A stretch of DNA of 64,000 bases from Gigaspora margarita (GCA_009809945.1 WTPW01000644.1:122817-186816); one strand, 5' to 3'. Numbered from the stretch's first letter, positions 24,032 to 35,817 are shown. The notes: generated by a model not told the origin, from the letters alone. Numbers and translations: made by a program.

Positions 24032-24757
24032 TGCATAAAGAACGGAATTGGATAGAGAAAAGCTGGGAAGGCCGGATGGACAAGAGCCCCTATGGCAAGA
24101 GGGGGTCCACTAATCTGGCTGCCGGAGTCGTACCAGAGGAAAAGAACATGCGTTACAGAAGCATAGACCAAGAAAAGAGTGACCTAAGGCATCCTAACGC
24201 CAGGCTGACTGATTCTTCTGGGCCAACTAGATTAGTAGTTCGGAATACCAGTAATATCTTGAAGAGGGTAGAATGGGTGTACTGGGATAAGGTGAACTTC
24301 GCAAGTGCAGAAGTAGATAACGGTAGCGGTTTAATGGTTAGCCCTGATTGCAAGTATACAGGTAAAGCTGTAGCGGATGTTACTGAAGTGTAGGTGAATA
24401 CCTAAGTGGGATAGGTACTGCTCTACCAGGTTTACTACAGGAGCAAATACCCTCCATAAGGGGTTTGGCTAAAGCCTCAGGGTACTTCTCACGGTAAATT
24501 AGCTCCCGAAAGGGGTATATTGGAAGGAACATAGAACATGGATAGAAGCCAGAGGGTTTAAATAGACAATCCTATAGTTGGGTTGTAGGTATAGCAGCTA
24601 GTGTGGAATGATACCAAAAGTGTAAGTGGCTAGTTGTACTCTCGTTATACAAATATAATATGTGGCGTGGTCGTTATAACTAGGCCAACCCATTTGTACC
24701 AATAAAGTGCCAGGGTACCTAAGTGGTCACCTTAATATTAAAAAAAAAAAAAAATTC
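24032..24757 (+). mobile_element. Poly-A retroposon of unknown family carrying a 105-codon frame
   Basis: A GC-richer 726-bp block ends in a 14-A run (24741-24754). It is bounded by TTTGTTTTC at 24023-24031 and 24758-24766, read as a target duplication. The host transposase reading resumes across it, so it is a true insertion. A plus-strand frame at 24076-24393 (105 codons, start MDKSPYGKRGSTNL, end KAVADVTEV) is unusually free of A/T bias. I recognise no domain in it and see no reverse transcriptase. It may be the 3' part or a non-autonomous derivative of a LINE, or a processed transcript of a structured RNA. The region after the frame is rich in short G/C stems (CTCCCGAAAGGGG, CTCCATAAGGGG). 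Confidence 0.7.
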
Positions 24758-25904
24758 TTTGTTTTCCATTTTCGTCATTTTTATTAATTGTTAGACTTTT
24801 ATAAAAACAATTCCAAAATGTATTAAAAAAATAGATTGGTTGAGTTATCAAAAAGCTGAGTTCATAAAGTTGGTTTAGTATATTTTGTTTGATATCGGGA
24901 TTTGGTGATCGAGTTCAAAATTCATACTATAATAAATTATATGACTTAGAATAACTGTATTTTTTTAAAAAATAAGTAATTTTATTTTTTTTACCTCTGA
25001 ATTTCAGTTTAAAAATGGTGTTATATTATAACATCTTATATTACAAAGCATCTTTCTCTATGCACCCAATTCACGTTCATTAAATTGATAATTTATTGGA
25101 TATAATTTCTTTAAACTATTATATAATTCAATTATTGTATCTTGTTCTTGCTATTTATTTAAAAAATCTTGCCAATTAATATTGCTAATGGTTCGACATT
25201 TAAAATGATAAGAAAAAATCTTTTTTAAAAGTATTTCATTATTCCAATCATTTAGAAAACAGGATGGAATTTCTAAAACTTGAAGTTTTTGTTGTGTTAT
25301 ATCATTTTCAATTCCAAACAAAAATTTCTTGTAAGCTCTGATAATTCAGTAATTTTTATTTCTTGTTTATTAAAAATTTTATTCCACATGAGATCTGGTA
25401 TATTATTACTATATATTTTTTAATTTTTGCTTTTTGAACTATGGTTACTTTACATGCATCTTCTTCAAATTCTTGAAATGAGGTTTTTCTAATTGAAAAA
25501 AAAAACTTGATTTAAACTCTATACCAGCATATTCCCATAGATCATTTTTAGATCGCACAAGCCCAAATACAAAAATTTGTACTAGTTTGAGATTAATAAA
25601 GTAAGGTTGAAATAAACCCCTTCTAATAATTTTTGCATACATCCGATTTATTAAATCCTATTACTAAAGGATCAAAAAATCTCATTTTTGTACAAAATAT
25701 TTGTTGGTAAATCATAGATATCACATTAGTACTAGAACTACTAGGCTTAGTATTATAAAAGGAATTACAATTGCAGAGGTATCCTGATTGTTCTGAGTGT
25801 TTGTTATTACTTTTTACAACTGTTAAAATAAAATTGTGCTCATTTAAAATTGTCATAGTTTGTATGTTTAAACGAATAGGAACTAAAAATTCGTTATAAG
25901 CCAT

Positions 25905-26329
25905 CTACCAATTTTGTGAAAATGGTCCATAGTGTAAATTTGAGTCTATAGTTCCTACTAAAACTAAAGAAACATCATAGTTTTTATTTTAAATAGTATT
26001 TAATAATAAGGCGGTAGAGATTCCAATAGTTTTTAGTTTACTATTAAAATAGATATAGTTATTAATCCTGATTAGTAGTATTAATTTTCTCTAGTTGTTA
26101 CATAAATTATAAATTAAAAATAAAACAAAATAATTTAAAATAAAATAATTTAAATAATTTAAACCAATTAAAAGAAAAAATAAAAAATAAAAAACAAAGC
26201 TTATAATAATTCAAGAAAATATGCTGAAAAAAGCTTCTAAAGTGTTTTTTATTTGATTGTAAAGAGTGCTTTTTTTTTAACTGTTAAATTACTACTTTGA
26301 TACTCATATATATGTACACAGTATTGTAC
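25905..26329. other. No gene seen
   Basis: AT-rich. It may hold the 5' end of the decayed transposase, but no recognisable residues remain. Confidence 0.4.
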
Positions 26330-26431
26330 ATATAGATGCTGGTGAAATGTGATAAAATAATTTTATCACTATTGGTAAAATTGGTGGTGAATTGGTAAAA
26401 TTGGTAAAATTAATTTCACAAGCATCTATAG
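26330..26431. repeat. Short inverted-repeat element with GGTAAAATT words
   Basis: The ends TATAGATGCTGGTGAAATGT and ATTTCACAAGCATCTATA are inverted. The middle is an array of TTGGTAAAATTGGT. The small minus-strand frame there is a shadow of the repeat. Confidence 0.65.
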
Positions 26432-27532
26432 TTGAATACAGACATTGTCTGCCAATTATATAGGAATATGAATAGTTCAGAATGGGACTTCTGGAACATT
26501 TCTGCAAAAATGGCCCAGCATAATATTGTATGTTGAAAATATCCCACTAATTTTTAACTTTGTTCCTACTATGTCCAGGACATGTTTGCCAAATAAAACC
26601 AATCAAATTGCACAATTATACAAACCTTTGGTTTGGGTTATATAAAGAATACAAAGAATTTTATTGACTAATGATCATGTGTTGATTAGCCAAATTTCTG
26701 AAACAAAAAAAATTTTGGGCAGATATATTCTAGACATTCTGTTCTGAACTGTCCACTGTTCATGTCTATGCCCCATGACAACACTGTATGTATGTACATA
26801 TATTAATAATAAAAAAAAATAATTTTAAATGAATTAATTAAAAAAAAAATAATAAAATAATTTAAAAAATAAAACAATTTATAAAAATAAAAGAGTTTTT
26901 CTAGGCATCTCTGGCCAGAGATATATAAGCTATATATATCTGGCCTATTAGTCAATTAAAACAAGCAAAAATCACATAACCTGTTTTTCAAATCGCTGGC
27001 AAGTTAGAAGAATTTGTGCAAACTTGGAATCTGATCTTACTTTATAAACTTTTCTACCTGCATGTCTGAATCCTGTGGTTGGCCAATCAAATTCAATTAT
27101 ATAAAACAAAAAAATCTTTTTTTTCAAAGATGTTACTGTATCGATTGCATGTATTATTATTTTAAAAAAAAACTATAACATAACATATGCATAATGAATA
27201 ACAAATACATCTATTTATTTTTTTTAAAAAAAGTAACATATGTATAACAAATGACAAATATATTCATTTATTTTTTAAAAAAAAAAAAATTGAAATATAT
27301 ATATAACGAATAATAAATCATACTACTATTGTATTAAAAAAAAAAACTACACAATATCTGTATAACAAAACTACTACTATCACACAATACACAACAAAAA
27401 TATTAATAATATGACAACTCTGATAAAGAAATCATATCTGAAGAAAAAAAGCACTAGTTAATATAGAAAAAAGAAAAATGTAGTGGCTTAAAATGAGAAA
27501 CTTATACTAACTCCAATACGAAGATTCTAATA
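26432..27532. other. No gene seen apart from one short palindrome
   Basis: A stretch at 26,520-26,790 is slightly richer in C and has GTCCAGGACATG and GACATTCTGTTC words, without clear ends. From 26,800 on there are A-runs and AACATATGTATAAC-type near-repeats. The palindrome at 26894-26980 is listed separately. Confidence 0.4.
26894..26980. repeat. Palindromic repeat, GGCCAGAGATATATAA family, copy 1
   Basis: A roughly 87-bp palindrome: GAGTTTTTCTAGGCATCTCT, then GGCCAGAGATATATAAGC, then TATATATATCTGGCC, then a TTAGTCAATTAAAACAAGC-type tail. Copies also lie at 28656, 31404 and 37140. Confidence 0.75.
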
Positions 27533-28120
27533 ACTGCAAGAACAATGATTTGAACACTAAGAAATTACAAGAATGATGATTCTAATGATGAATTCACACA
27601 GGAAAAAGTTCAATAAGAAAATGTTAATACTAAGCAAAAGAACACAAAACATACCTCAAAAAAAAAAATACTTGCCAATTCTCATACCCATTCAATTACC
27701 AACTTGGATTCAAGATTTCAATAACTTCAAAAATGATGACTCTAATAATGAATTTATATTAGAAAAAAAGTTTAATGAAAAGAAAATTTTAATACCAAAA
27801 CAAAAAGAACACAAACATAGCTCAAAAAAAAAAAAAAAAAATACTTGCTGATTTTTATGCCAATTCCATTACCAACTCGGATTCAAAACTCCAATAACTC
27901 CAAGAATGATGACCCCAATGACAAACCTATATTAAGAAAAAAAAGTTCAATAAAAAAGTATATTAGTACCAAAAACAAAAAACATACAAAATATAACTTA
28001 AAAAAAAAATTCAATAACCTGAGAATGACAATTCCAACAACAAATTTATACTAGGAAAAACTTAGTGAAAAAAAAAATTATACCAAAAAGTAAAAAAGAA
28101 AGAAAAGAGAAAAAAAAAAA
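27533..28120. repeat. Degenerate tandem repeat, about 150-180-bp unit
   Basis: The words CCAATAACTCCAAGAATGAT, then GACCCCAATGACAAACC, then AAAAAAGTTCAATAAAAAAG, then TTAGTACCAAAAACAAAAAAC recur three to four times. The plus-strand frames here (27573-27851 and 27845-28054) are N/K/I-rich repeats of each other and are not convincing proteins. Confidence 0.6.
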
Positions 28121-28379
28121 AATGTCTAGCTTCAAACCAAATTCCAAGTTCTAAAAAAAAAGCAAGCCCTAAATGTTAGCACTAGTAGCAAAACAAATGT
28201 ATAACAAAAAAAAAACTAGTTTGAAATAATCATGCAAAATCACATAAAAGATGCAAGGCTATACAAGATCACACAAGAGACACAAGACTAGGTACAAGAC
28301 TGCATGCAAGATCACTCTATAAGAATCTAGCAAAACATGCAAAACTATTTTACAAAAACTATATAAGAAAAAATATCAG
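28121..28379. other. AT-rich, low-complexity spacer
   Basis: GACACAAGAC and ATGCAAGATC words recur around 28,225-28,330. No gene. Confidence 0.4.
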
Positions 28380-28490
28380 GCTATAATACCAACTACAACT
28401 TCAATAACAACACCAACTACAATACCAATAGCAATACCAATTGCAATACCAACAATGATACTAACTGCGATACCAACAATGAAAGATAAC
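28380..28490. repeat. Minisatellite, AATACCAACTACA unit
   Basis: About eight copies of a 12-15-bp unit close to AATACCAACTACA or AATACCAACAATG. Confidence 0.75.
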
Positions 28491-28579
28491 AAGCTAAATA
28501 AAAAAATTTAGTAAGTGAGGAAATGAAGATGAAAGAAAAAAAAACTAAACATAATTATCAATCAAAAAAAAAATACTTA

Positions 28580-29120
28580 TTTATCCGGATTTAGTAATAT
28601 AGGAATAAGATCATTCGATCTTGTATTGGTAAATGGATCAATATATGAATTTTAGTTATATGATATTTTCATTATTTGATTGGCTAAAAAGGTCAGAGAT
28701 ATCTAGAAAACCCTTTTTAATATATGTAATATTGAAATCACAAAGATCAAATTTACATTCATTTCTAAATTTAATTTGATTAATTTTTGTTTGAAAACAT
28801 ATAATTTCTAACAAAATTACTTTGCTTTTCTTATCAAAAAATATTATTTTCTTTATCTATATTAAGCTTATAATTTTTATAACCAATTTGTATTTTTATT
28901 AATAAAAAATTTCTGTTTTTAGTCAATTTGATTTGAAGATATTTAGTTATATAACCATTGCTATCAGGAAATATAATTGTTTATAATAGTTTTATTTTCA
29001 TTATCTCAAAACTACCAAAATCCTTCTTTTTTAAATAATTTAATAACTTGTTCAAATTCTGAATTATATACTTTGGAGATCAATTAGTAGTCTAATTTAC
29101 AAAGGATATTAAAATAATAT
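28580..29120 (-). pseudogene. Possible decayed coding stretch, no family recognised
   Basis: On the minus strand, codon-like wording runs for about 450 bp with few stops (for example SNGYITKYLQIKLTKNRNFL, then GYKNYKLNIDKENN and FDLCDFNITYIKK). It looks more protein-like than the flanks but has stops and no known motif. It could be part of an unrecognised element. The palindromic repeat at 28656-28716 overlaps its 3' side. Confidence 0.22.
28656..28716. repeat. Palindromic repeat, GGCCAGAGATATATAA family, copy 2 (short)
   Basis: TATGATATTTTCATTATTTG, then ATTGGCTAAAAAGGTCAGAG, then ATATCTAGAAAACCC matches one half of the copies at 31404 and 37140; the other half is missing. Confidence 0.6.
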
Positions 29121-29394
29121 TAGATAACAAAGTGAGAGTTAGTAATAGATTAAAGAAAAACAAATAATCAAAAAAATTATATACAGTTGGAAGCTTTTTT
29201 ACTATAATAAAATTAATATATAATAAAATTAATATTACTATTAAAAATAAAGAAATATGTATGTCTTGCATCTAGCAATCTATATTGCATTTCACATCTT
29301 GATTTTGATTAGTTAATTGTTAAATTATAGTTTTGGAGTTATTTTTTATTTTAACAATAACTTATATAATATTAATAAAAATAGTGTGCATATA

Positions 29395-29575
29395 TGCAAA
29401 ATTTCATGCTAAGCAGGTTTATTTAGTTGCAAAACAAAGATTATTTTAATAGAATTTTAGAATATTTTTATTTTTTTTATTTTTTTTTTAGTTTTTTGAT
29501 AATAACTTAAAAGCTTACTAAATAATCTTCTTAAGTCCTCTAAATAAACTTGTTCAGCATCAAATTTTATATATA
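29395..29575. repeat. Foldback with the AAACTTGTTCAG core word
   Basis: ATGCTAAGCAGGTTTATTTA at the left is mirrored by CTAAATAAACTTGTTCAGCA at the right, around a T-rich centre. It shares the core word of the satellite at 1-666. Confidence 0.65.
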
Positions 29576-30589
29576 GGTGCAAAAAAATTTTTATAATATT
29601 TTTAATTTTTTTTTAAGATAATTAGATTTTTTAATTTTTGTTTACATTTTTTGTTTTTGTTTATATTTGATCATTACACAAAATTTAACTATCTGATTGG
29701 TATGATTAGAGGTGTGAAAAATAAGAATACCACCCTTTATAGGATATAAATAACCCCTAAAAATAAATATACAATTTAATTAGTTTTTTTGTAAAGTTTA
29801 AAAACTTGTATTATTTCAAATAATTTCTTTTTTATTATAATAATATTTTTTTTTAAATAATTTACTTGTTGTTTATTGATTTTTATTTTAAATTATTAAA
29901 AAGAAGCAATTAAAACTATTTATAATTATTTTTTACTAAGCCACTATTCATATTCTAGTTTGTAATTTATTGCTTGCTTGAATAGGTTTTTGTTATTTTT
30001 TTTTGCTATAGAATCATTTTCTGTATTTTATTTTGTTTTTATATTTTTCATAAACCCATTTTAAGAAATATTTGAAATTTCTGGTGTATTAATTTGTATT
30101 TTGTTTAAAAAATCATTGTTTTAAAAATATCAAAAATAAATTTATTCTAATTATTTTTAAATTTTAGAAAATAGATTTAAAATTGTTTTTTATCTTGTTA
30201 GTTGCTTTATATTTAATTAAAGCAATTAAACAAAGCAAATGTTTATGTAAATTTAATAAAAAAACTTTAGAAATTGTTGTGTTGATGATGCAAATTCTGA
30301 CAATTATTTTAATTCATTCTATATACCAAAAGAAGAAACTGAAAAAAATAAACAACTACAAAAAATTTAAAAATTATACACACAATGATAACAAAAACAA
30401 TATTAAAAATAAAACTTTTTTGTGATCCTATACAGATGTAAAAATAACTATAACTTGCAAAATGCTTTATAATTATGAAAATACTATTATAAACTAGAAA
30501 TAGCTTTTAAAAAAAAATTTTTTAAAATTTTATTATCAACAATTTTATATTTTTTAAACAATAGTAGAACCACGTATTATTGTATATTT
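29576..30589. other. No gene seen
   Basis: AT-rich. The 80-codon plus frame at 30183-30425 is I/L/K/N-rich without motifs. I read it as chance. Confidence 0.45.
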
Positions 30590-30840
30590 TCAAAAATAAG
30601 CTACTCCAAAAAATAAGCTACTTCAAAAATAAGCTACTCCAAAAATAAGCTACTCCAAAAATAAGCTACTTCAAAAATAAGCTACTTCAAAAATAAGCTA
30701 CTTCAAAAATAAGCTACCCCCTTGGTTTTGAGCCAAAAACCTAAAAATCTCTAATACCTGAAAATAAGCTACCTTATGATTTCAAGCCAAAAACAATAGT
30801 AATTTTTTTTATTCCAAAAATAAGCTACCTCTCAAATCCA
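30590..30840. repeat. Tandem AAAATAAGCTACTCC repeat
   Basis: An 18-bp unit (CAAAAATAAGCTACTTC and variants) repeated about eight times to 30,720, then three more spaced copies. The same AAAATAAGCTA word forms the ends of the MITE inserted in the Helitron at 44277-44579. This may therefore be an expanded terminal repeat of that family. Confidence 0.78.
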
Positions 30841-31403
30841 TGCAATATATAATTATACAATCTTATTAGTGAATAAACAAGTTTCCAGTAAGGGCGCTGA
30901 CAGATATTACATCATATTTTTTTATCAAGGGAGCACCTCCTCCCAGTATTGTATATAGAACAGTTGAAACATGAGTTGTGATATTTTGGAACATTTTGGG
31001 ACAATTTTTTAAATTGAAATTACTTAAAATTTTATTAAGATAATCTAATTTAATTTTTTTAGAAATGTGTTCAGCACCTAAAAAATTATATAATTATATA
31101 TTTTTTAAAATTAATTTATTAATTATTAAGACTTGAATCATAGTTGGAACACTTGGAATACTGGGATATTGGGATGTTGGGACATGTCAAAAAAAAGGCT
31201 GGGACAGCAAAAATGTACAATATTATTCCCTCCTCCCATATAAGACGATCTGATTGGTCAATTTTAAAAAAAATTTTATCAAAATTTTATTAATAGGTTA
31301 TAATTTTGGGCTCTAAATAAACTTATATAAACTATAATTATATACCAAAATAAACATATTTCATTAGTAAAATTTTGCATAATACAGAATTATTTATATT
31401 TAG
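30841..31403. other. No gene seen
   Basis: Includes a stretch (30,955-31,240) with repeated GGAACATTTTGGGACA/GGATATTGGGATGTTGGGA words, possibly an old short-word element like the hAT-like family. No clear ends. Confidence 0.4.
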
Positions 31404-31488
31404 GTTCTTCTAAGCATCTCTAGCTAAAGATATATAACTATATATCTCTGGCCTTTCAGCTAATTAAAATGAAAAAAGTTACATAATC
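31404..31488. repeat. Palindromic repeat, GGCCAGAGATATATAA family, copy 3
   Basis: GTTCTTCTAAGCATCTCTAG, then AAAGATATATAACTATATAT, then CTCTGGCC. The tail ATTAAAATGAAAAAAGTTAC matches the copy at 37140 in reverse. Confidence 0.7.
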
Positions 31489-31599
31489 TCTATTTTTGAC
31501 GATTATGATAATGCCAGACAGGTCAATTGCCTTTGTGTAATCTAATCTATGATCTTTTGTACCATCCCATTTAACAATTTACAGAAAAAAAAATTTTTA

Positions 31600-32785
31600 A
31601 AAACTTTGAACAAATGTATCTCTACAATCACTTGACAAATTGATTAAAAATTTTTTTACTTAAATTCTATGGTTTCATAGAATTCAAATAAAAAAATTTT
31701 ATCAGCCTTGGTCAAGTGGTTATGGAGACATATTCGCTCAAAGTTTTAAAAAAATTGGTGCAACTTCTATTTTAACAGGCATTCTGACTTTACTCAAACT
31801 TTGAGTGAATGTATCTTCACAACCACTTGACCAAAATTGATAAAAAATTTTTTATTTGAATTTATGAATCCATAGAATTTAAATAAAAATTTTTCAACAA
31901 ATTTGGTCAAGTGATTGTGGAGATACATTCGCTCAAAGTTTGAGTAAAGTCAAAATGCTTGTCAAAATAGAAGTCACCCCAATTTTTTTAAAACCTTTGA
32001 GTGAATGTATTTTCACAACCACTTGACCAAGGTTGATAAAAATTTTTTATTTGAATTCTATGGATCTATAGAATTCAAATAAAAAAATTTTCAGCAAATT
32101 TGGTCATGTGGTTGTGGAGATACATTCACTCAAAGTTTGAGTAAAGTCAAAACGTCTGTCAAAATAGAAGCTGTGTCCATTTTATTAAAAACATAGAGCG
32201 AATATATCTCTACAACCACTTGACCAAGGTCGATGAAAATTTTTTTATTTGAATTCTATGAATCCATAGAATTCAAATAAAAAAATTTTCAACAACTTTA
32301 GTCAGGTGGTTGTAGAGATACATTCACTCAAAGTTTGAGTAAAGTTAAAATGCCTGTCAAAATAGAAGCTGCACCAATTTTTTTAAAAACCTTGAGCAAA
32401 TGTATCTCCACAATAACTTGACCAAGGTCGATAAAAATTTTTTTATTTGAATTTTATGAATCTATAGAATTCAAATTAAAAAATATTCATTGATCTGTGG
32501 TTGTGGAAATACATTCACTCAAATTTTGAGTAAAGTTAAAATGCCTGTTAAAATAGAAGCTGCGCAATTTTATTAAAAAATTGAGCGAATGTATCTTCAC
32601 ACCCACTTGACTAAGATCAATGAAAATTTTTTTATTTAAATTCTATGGATCCATAGAATTCAAATAAAAAAATTTTTGTCAAGTTTGGTCAAGTGGTTGT
32701 AGAGATATCTTCACCAAAAGTTAGAGAAAAGTCAAAATGTTTATCAAAATAGAAGCTATACCAAATTTTTTAAAAAATTCATCAG
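31600..32785. repeat. Satellite of about 195-bp units, about six copies (left part)
   Basis: Each unit holds two palindromes: TTTGAATTCTATGGATCCAT with its mirror, and TCAAGTGGTTGTGGAGATAC with its mirror, plus CAAAGTTTGAGTAAAGTCAA. Landmarks recur near 31,662, 31,860, 32,053, 32,252, 32,452 and 32,640. The array continues after a 2-kb interruption at 34805-35350. Confidence 0.87.
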
Positions 32786-32797
32786 CAAATTTATAAT

Positions 32798-34796
32798 AGC
32801 GTAATCTTATGTCAGGTCTTATGAACCATAATATAAGCAAAATATTACGTAATATATTTCAAAATATTTCAAAATATCAATATTTCAAAATATTATGAAA
32901 GTAATTTCGAAATATTTCAAAATACATTTCAAAATATTTCGAACACTTTCAAAATGTATTACGATTATTTTGAACCCTCTCAAAATATTTTAGGACTAGG
33001 AAACCAAGCTAGATCAGTAGATCAGTAATCTGGATCGTGCATTAGACTAATTTTTTGAAATAGTTCGAAATAGTTCGATGATGTTCAAATTCTGTACTAC
33101 AAGATCAGATTAGATCTTTTGTTTATAATTAAATCTTTTTTGTTTTTTTTCGCTTTATTATTTTTGATCTTTTTCGTTCTTTTTCGATCCTTTTTGTTCT
33201 TTTTCATTCTTTTATTTTTTGTTTTCGTTTGTTTTTTTCATTTTTTTTTATTTATTTATTTTTTAATTATTTTATTTTATTTTTATTTCGGCACTTTACA
33301 AGAAATACAAACACATTTTGAAACCTTGCGCAAGCCAACTACGACTTCTGACACATTCAAGAACACACCCCTAGCAATTTCTAAATTTATAAGAACGCTT
33401 CTTTGGAGAAATGGCGCAAGTTTTCACAAGTTTTTGCAAATCTTCGCAAGTTTTTACAAGTTCTTGCAAGGCTTCGCTTCATTTATTTTTTCGTTTCGTG
33501 TTTTATTTATTTTTTAATTTTTTTATTTTATTTTTATTTCGGCACTTTACAAGAAATACAAACACTTTTCGAAACCTTGCACAAGCCAACTATGACTTCT
33601 GACACATTCAAGAACACACCCCCAGCAATTTCTAAATTTACAAGAACACTTCTTTGAAGAAATGGTCGCAAGTTTTCGCAAGATTTCGCAAGTCTTTGCA
33701 AGTTTTTGCAAGTTCTTGCAAGGCTTCGCTTTATTTATTTTTTCGTTTCGTGTTTTTTGTTTTTGTTTTTTGGTTTATTTTTAAAATTTTTTTTTATTAA
33801 TTTTTTCATTTCGGCACTTTGCGAGAACAGAACTCATACTTCCTGGCACTTTGCAAGAAAACCAACCTGGACTTTTTTGGCACTTCGCGACTTTTTGGTA
33901 TTTTGCAAAAAGCTTTGCAATTTCAAAATTTGCAAGAACGCGAACTCTTACTTTAGAGAAATGAAGATTTGGGACTTTGTTTATTTTTTTTTATTAGACT
34001 TTGTTTTTTTATTTTTTTTTACTTATTTTTTTAATTTTTATTTTATTTTATTTATTTCTAACTTCTTCGACACTTTGCGACTTTCTTGGCACTTTCTCTG
34101 GCCTTTGCAAGAATATTTTGAAAAGAGAGCGAAACGTCGTTATAGGCAAAACAAAAGAAGTAGTCAAAGCGAAAACAATAGAAAACAAAGAAGCGAACAT
34201 AATAGCTAATTATAGGGTGAGCGAAAATAAGTGTATAGGGCTAGTTTTTTGTATATAGTAATAGAATTAGATACGACAAAGTGCGAAAGTATTTAAAAAA
34301 ATATGTAATAATGTAAAAATAATACTGTAAAGAATGTATAATATTTAAAATATAATATATAATAAAATATGTAATATTGTTTAAAAATTTTTAAATATAA
34401 TTAAAATATAATAATAAATAAAAAAATATAAAATTTTATATTAAATTGCGAAACCATGTGAAATATTGCGAAACCTGTAAAAAAGCATGATTATGTGAAT
34501 ATGTATATCATTTATTTATTTTTTAAAAAATTTTAAAAATTTGTGAAAATTTGCAAAATATTGCGAAACAATGAGAAAATATTAAAATATTACCTCCTGC
34601 GCGCATTAGTTTATTGATCTGCATGAGTACACGACCCCTGTAGGGGGTAATTTTGTATTTTTTTATTTGCAATATATTTTGAAATATTTTAAAATAATAA
34701 CCGTAATATTACCGTAATATGACGTAATATATTACGTAATAAATCATATCAAACATAAGATTTTTGTCATATTACGGGCTGTAATATCTTATGTAA
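32798..34796. mobile_element. About 2-kb insert splitting the 195-bp satellite
   Basis: The ends carry inverted wording: GCGTAATCTTATGTCAGGTC at the left, and ATCTTATGTAAGATTACGT at the right. Both sides also have AATATTACGTAATATATT and TTTCAAAATATTTC arrays. The interior differs: T-rich DNA with CTTTGCAAGTTTTTGC words and a roughly 240-bp internal duplication. Plus-strand frames (33119-33517, 33706-34209 and others) are F/L-rich, repeat each other and show no domain, so I do not call them genes. It is a non-autonomous element or a composite; the class is unknown. Confidence 0.5.
33285..33735 (+). repeat. Two-copy tandem duplication, about 240-bp unit
   Basis: CGGCACTTTACAAGAAATAC, then ACACATTCAAGAACACACCC, then AGCAATTTCTAAATTTA, then CAAGTTCTTGCAAGGCTTCG occur at about 33,290-33,475 and 33,540-33,725. 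CGGCACTTTGCGAGAAC near 33,812 looks like the start of a third, diverged copy. Confidence 0.75.
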
Positions 34797-34804
34797 GATT
34801 ACGT

Positions 34805-35350
34805 ATATATAATTTTCTAATATTTGAGCAAAGATATCTCCACAACCACTTGACCAAACTTGATGAAAAATTTTTTATTTGAATTCTATGGATCCATAGA
34901 ATTCACATAAAAAATTTTTGTTGAGTTTGGTCAAGTGTTTGTAGAGATATCTTTGCTAAAAGTTAAAAAAAAGTCAAACTGTCTATCAAAATAGAAGCTA
35001 TGCCAAATTTTTTAAAAAATTTGAGCAAATGTATCTCCACAACCACTTAACCAAACTCGACAAAAATTTTTTTATTTGAATTCTATGTGTTCATAGAATT
35101 CAAATAAAAAATTTTTGTCAAGTTTGGTCAAGTGGTTGTGGAGATATCTTCACTAAAAGTTAGAGAAAAGTCAAAACGTCTATCAAAATAGAAGTTGTAC
35201 CAAATTTTTAAAAATTTGAGCGAAGATATCTTCACAACCACTTGACCAAACTCAATGAAAATTTTTTATTTAGATTCTATGGACCTATAGAATTCAAATA
35301 AAAAAATTTTTGTCAAGTTTGGTCAAGTAGTTGTGGAGATATCTTCGCTT
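34805..35350. repeat. Satellite of about 195-bp units, about three copies (right part)
   Basis: Resumes the array of 31600-32785 with the same palindromes (GAATTCTATGGATCCATAGA; CAAGTGGTTGTGGAGATATC). Confidence 0.85.
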
Positions 35351-35817
35351 AAATTTTTTAAAAAATATCATCTTCGTATTATCATATATTGAAACATGAG
35401 ACATTTTTAAATATCAATGCTTAATTACAATGAACCGATTTTAGAGTATAGCCCATTCTTTCTACTTTATTAATCAGCTGATTATACAATTTACTATTAA
35501 TATAAATTTTATATTATTTTTAAACAAAAATCTTTTTACAAATTCAAAATTATAGAAATTTTATTTATCGTGCAACTAACAGATTCAAAGTAGCTAACCT
35601 AACCCTAACTATCTAAGCAATGCTATCTAATTTTAACCCTAATTTTAACTATCTAACAAAATTTTAAAAAATCCAAATACAATATTTCAACCTATGGAAT
35701 CTTCAATAATAGCAATGGCAAAATGGTTACTAGATGGCGCAAAACCTAGTTATACAATGATAAGAAACAAGACCAGAAAATTAAGCAATAAAATCAAACG
35801 CTAATGCCAAGTTCAAG
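35351..35817. other. No gene seen
   Basis: AT-rich. It contains TAACCTAACCCTAACTATC near 35,595, too short and irregular to be called telomeric. Confidence 0.4.

Larger units (their letters stand above)
20575..25904 (-). pseudogene. Decayed DDE-type DNA transposase gene with introns
   Basis: I recognise the wording as a DDE transposase family abundant in Rhizophagus-type genomes; the superfamily is not certain. Reading down the minus strand from about 25904, an N-terminal region includes MRFFDPLVIGFN and LWEYAGIEFKSSFFF. Next, near 24000-23500, come ISNDLISKAHTHCHLYGPG and TFMTKLQENEYIYREDLGGL, with C-x-C-type residues. Near 23017-22793 is YLLYYFAHQAHKVYLNSQ, and near 22690-22620 a catalytic-type ILDNGPYYHN. 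Then follow IDSYYSQISYAIKRQVHLGL and GIDPKRLTKEQLLFELTN near 21,860-21,790. A final block, DIDKSKRFTAASMLECLKS and LQTIQGWIAQY, lies near 20,760-20,600. GT-AG introns are still visible, for example about 22277-22215 (GTAAGA to CTTTAG) and about 23964-23908. Many stops and frame changes show it is dead. It is further broken by a retroposon (24032-24757) and a MITE (21454-21634). Confidence 0.78.

Noticed and set aside
27573-28054. Two N/K/I-rich frames of 92 and 69 codons
   Set aside because: They are translations of a degenerate tandem repeat that also occurs elsewhere without open frames.
30183-30425. 80-codon plus-strand frame with a hydrophobic start
   Set aside because: Ile/Lys/Asn-rich as expected by chance at this AT content; no neighbours or motifs.
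33119-34258. Several overlapping plus-strand frames of 63-167 codons
   Set aside because: They are F/L/I-rich because of T-runs, repeat each other through a 240-bp DNA duplication, and lack any motif. They sit inside a non-coding-looking insert.
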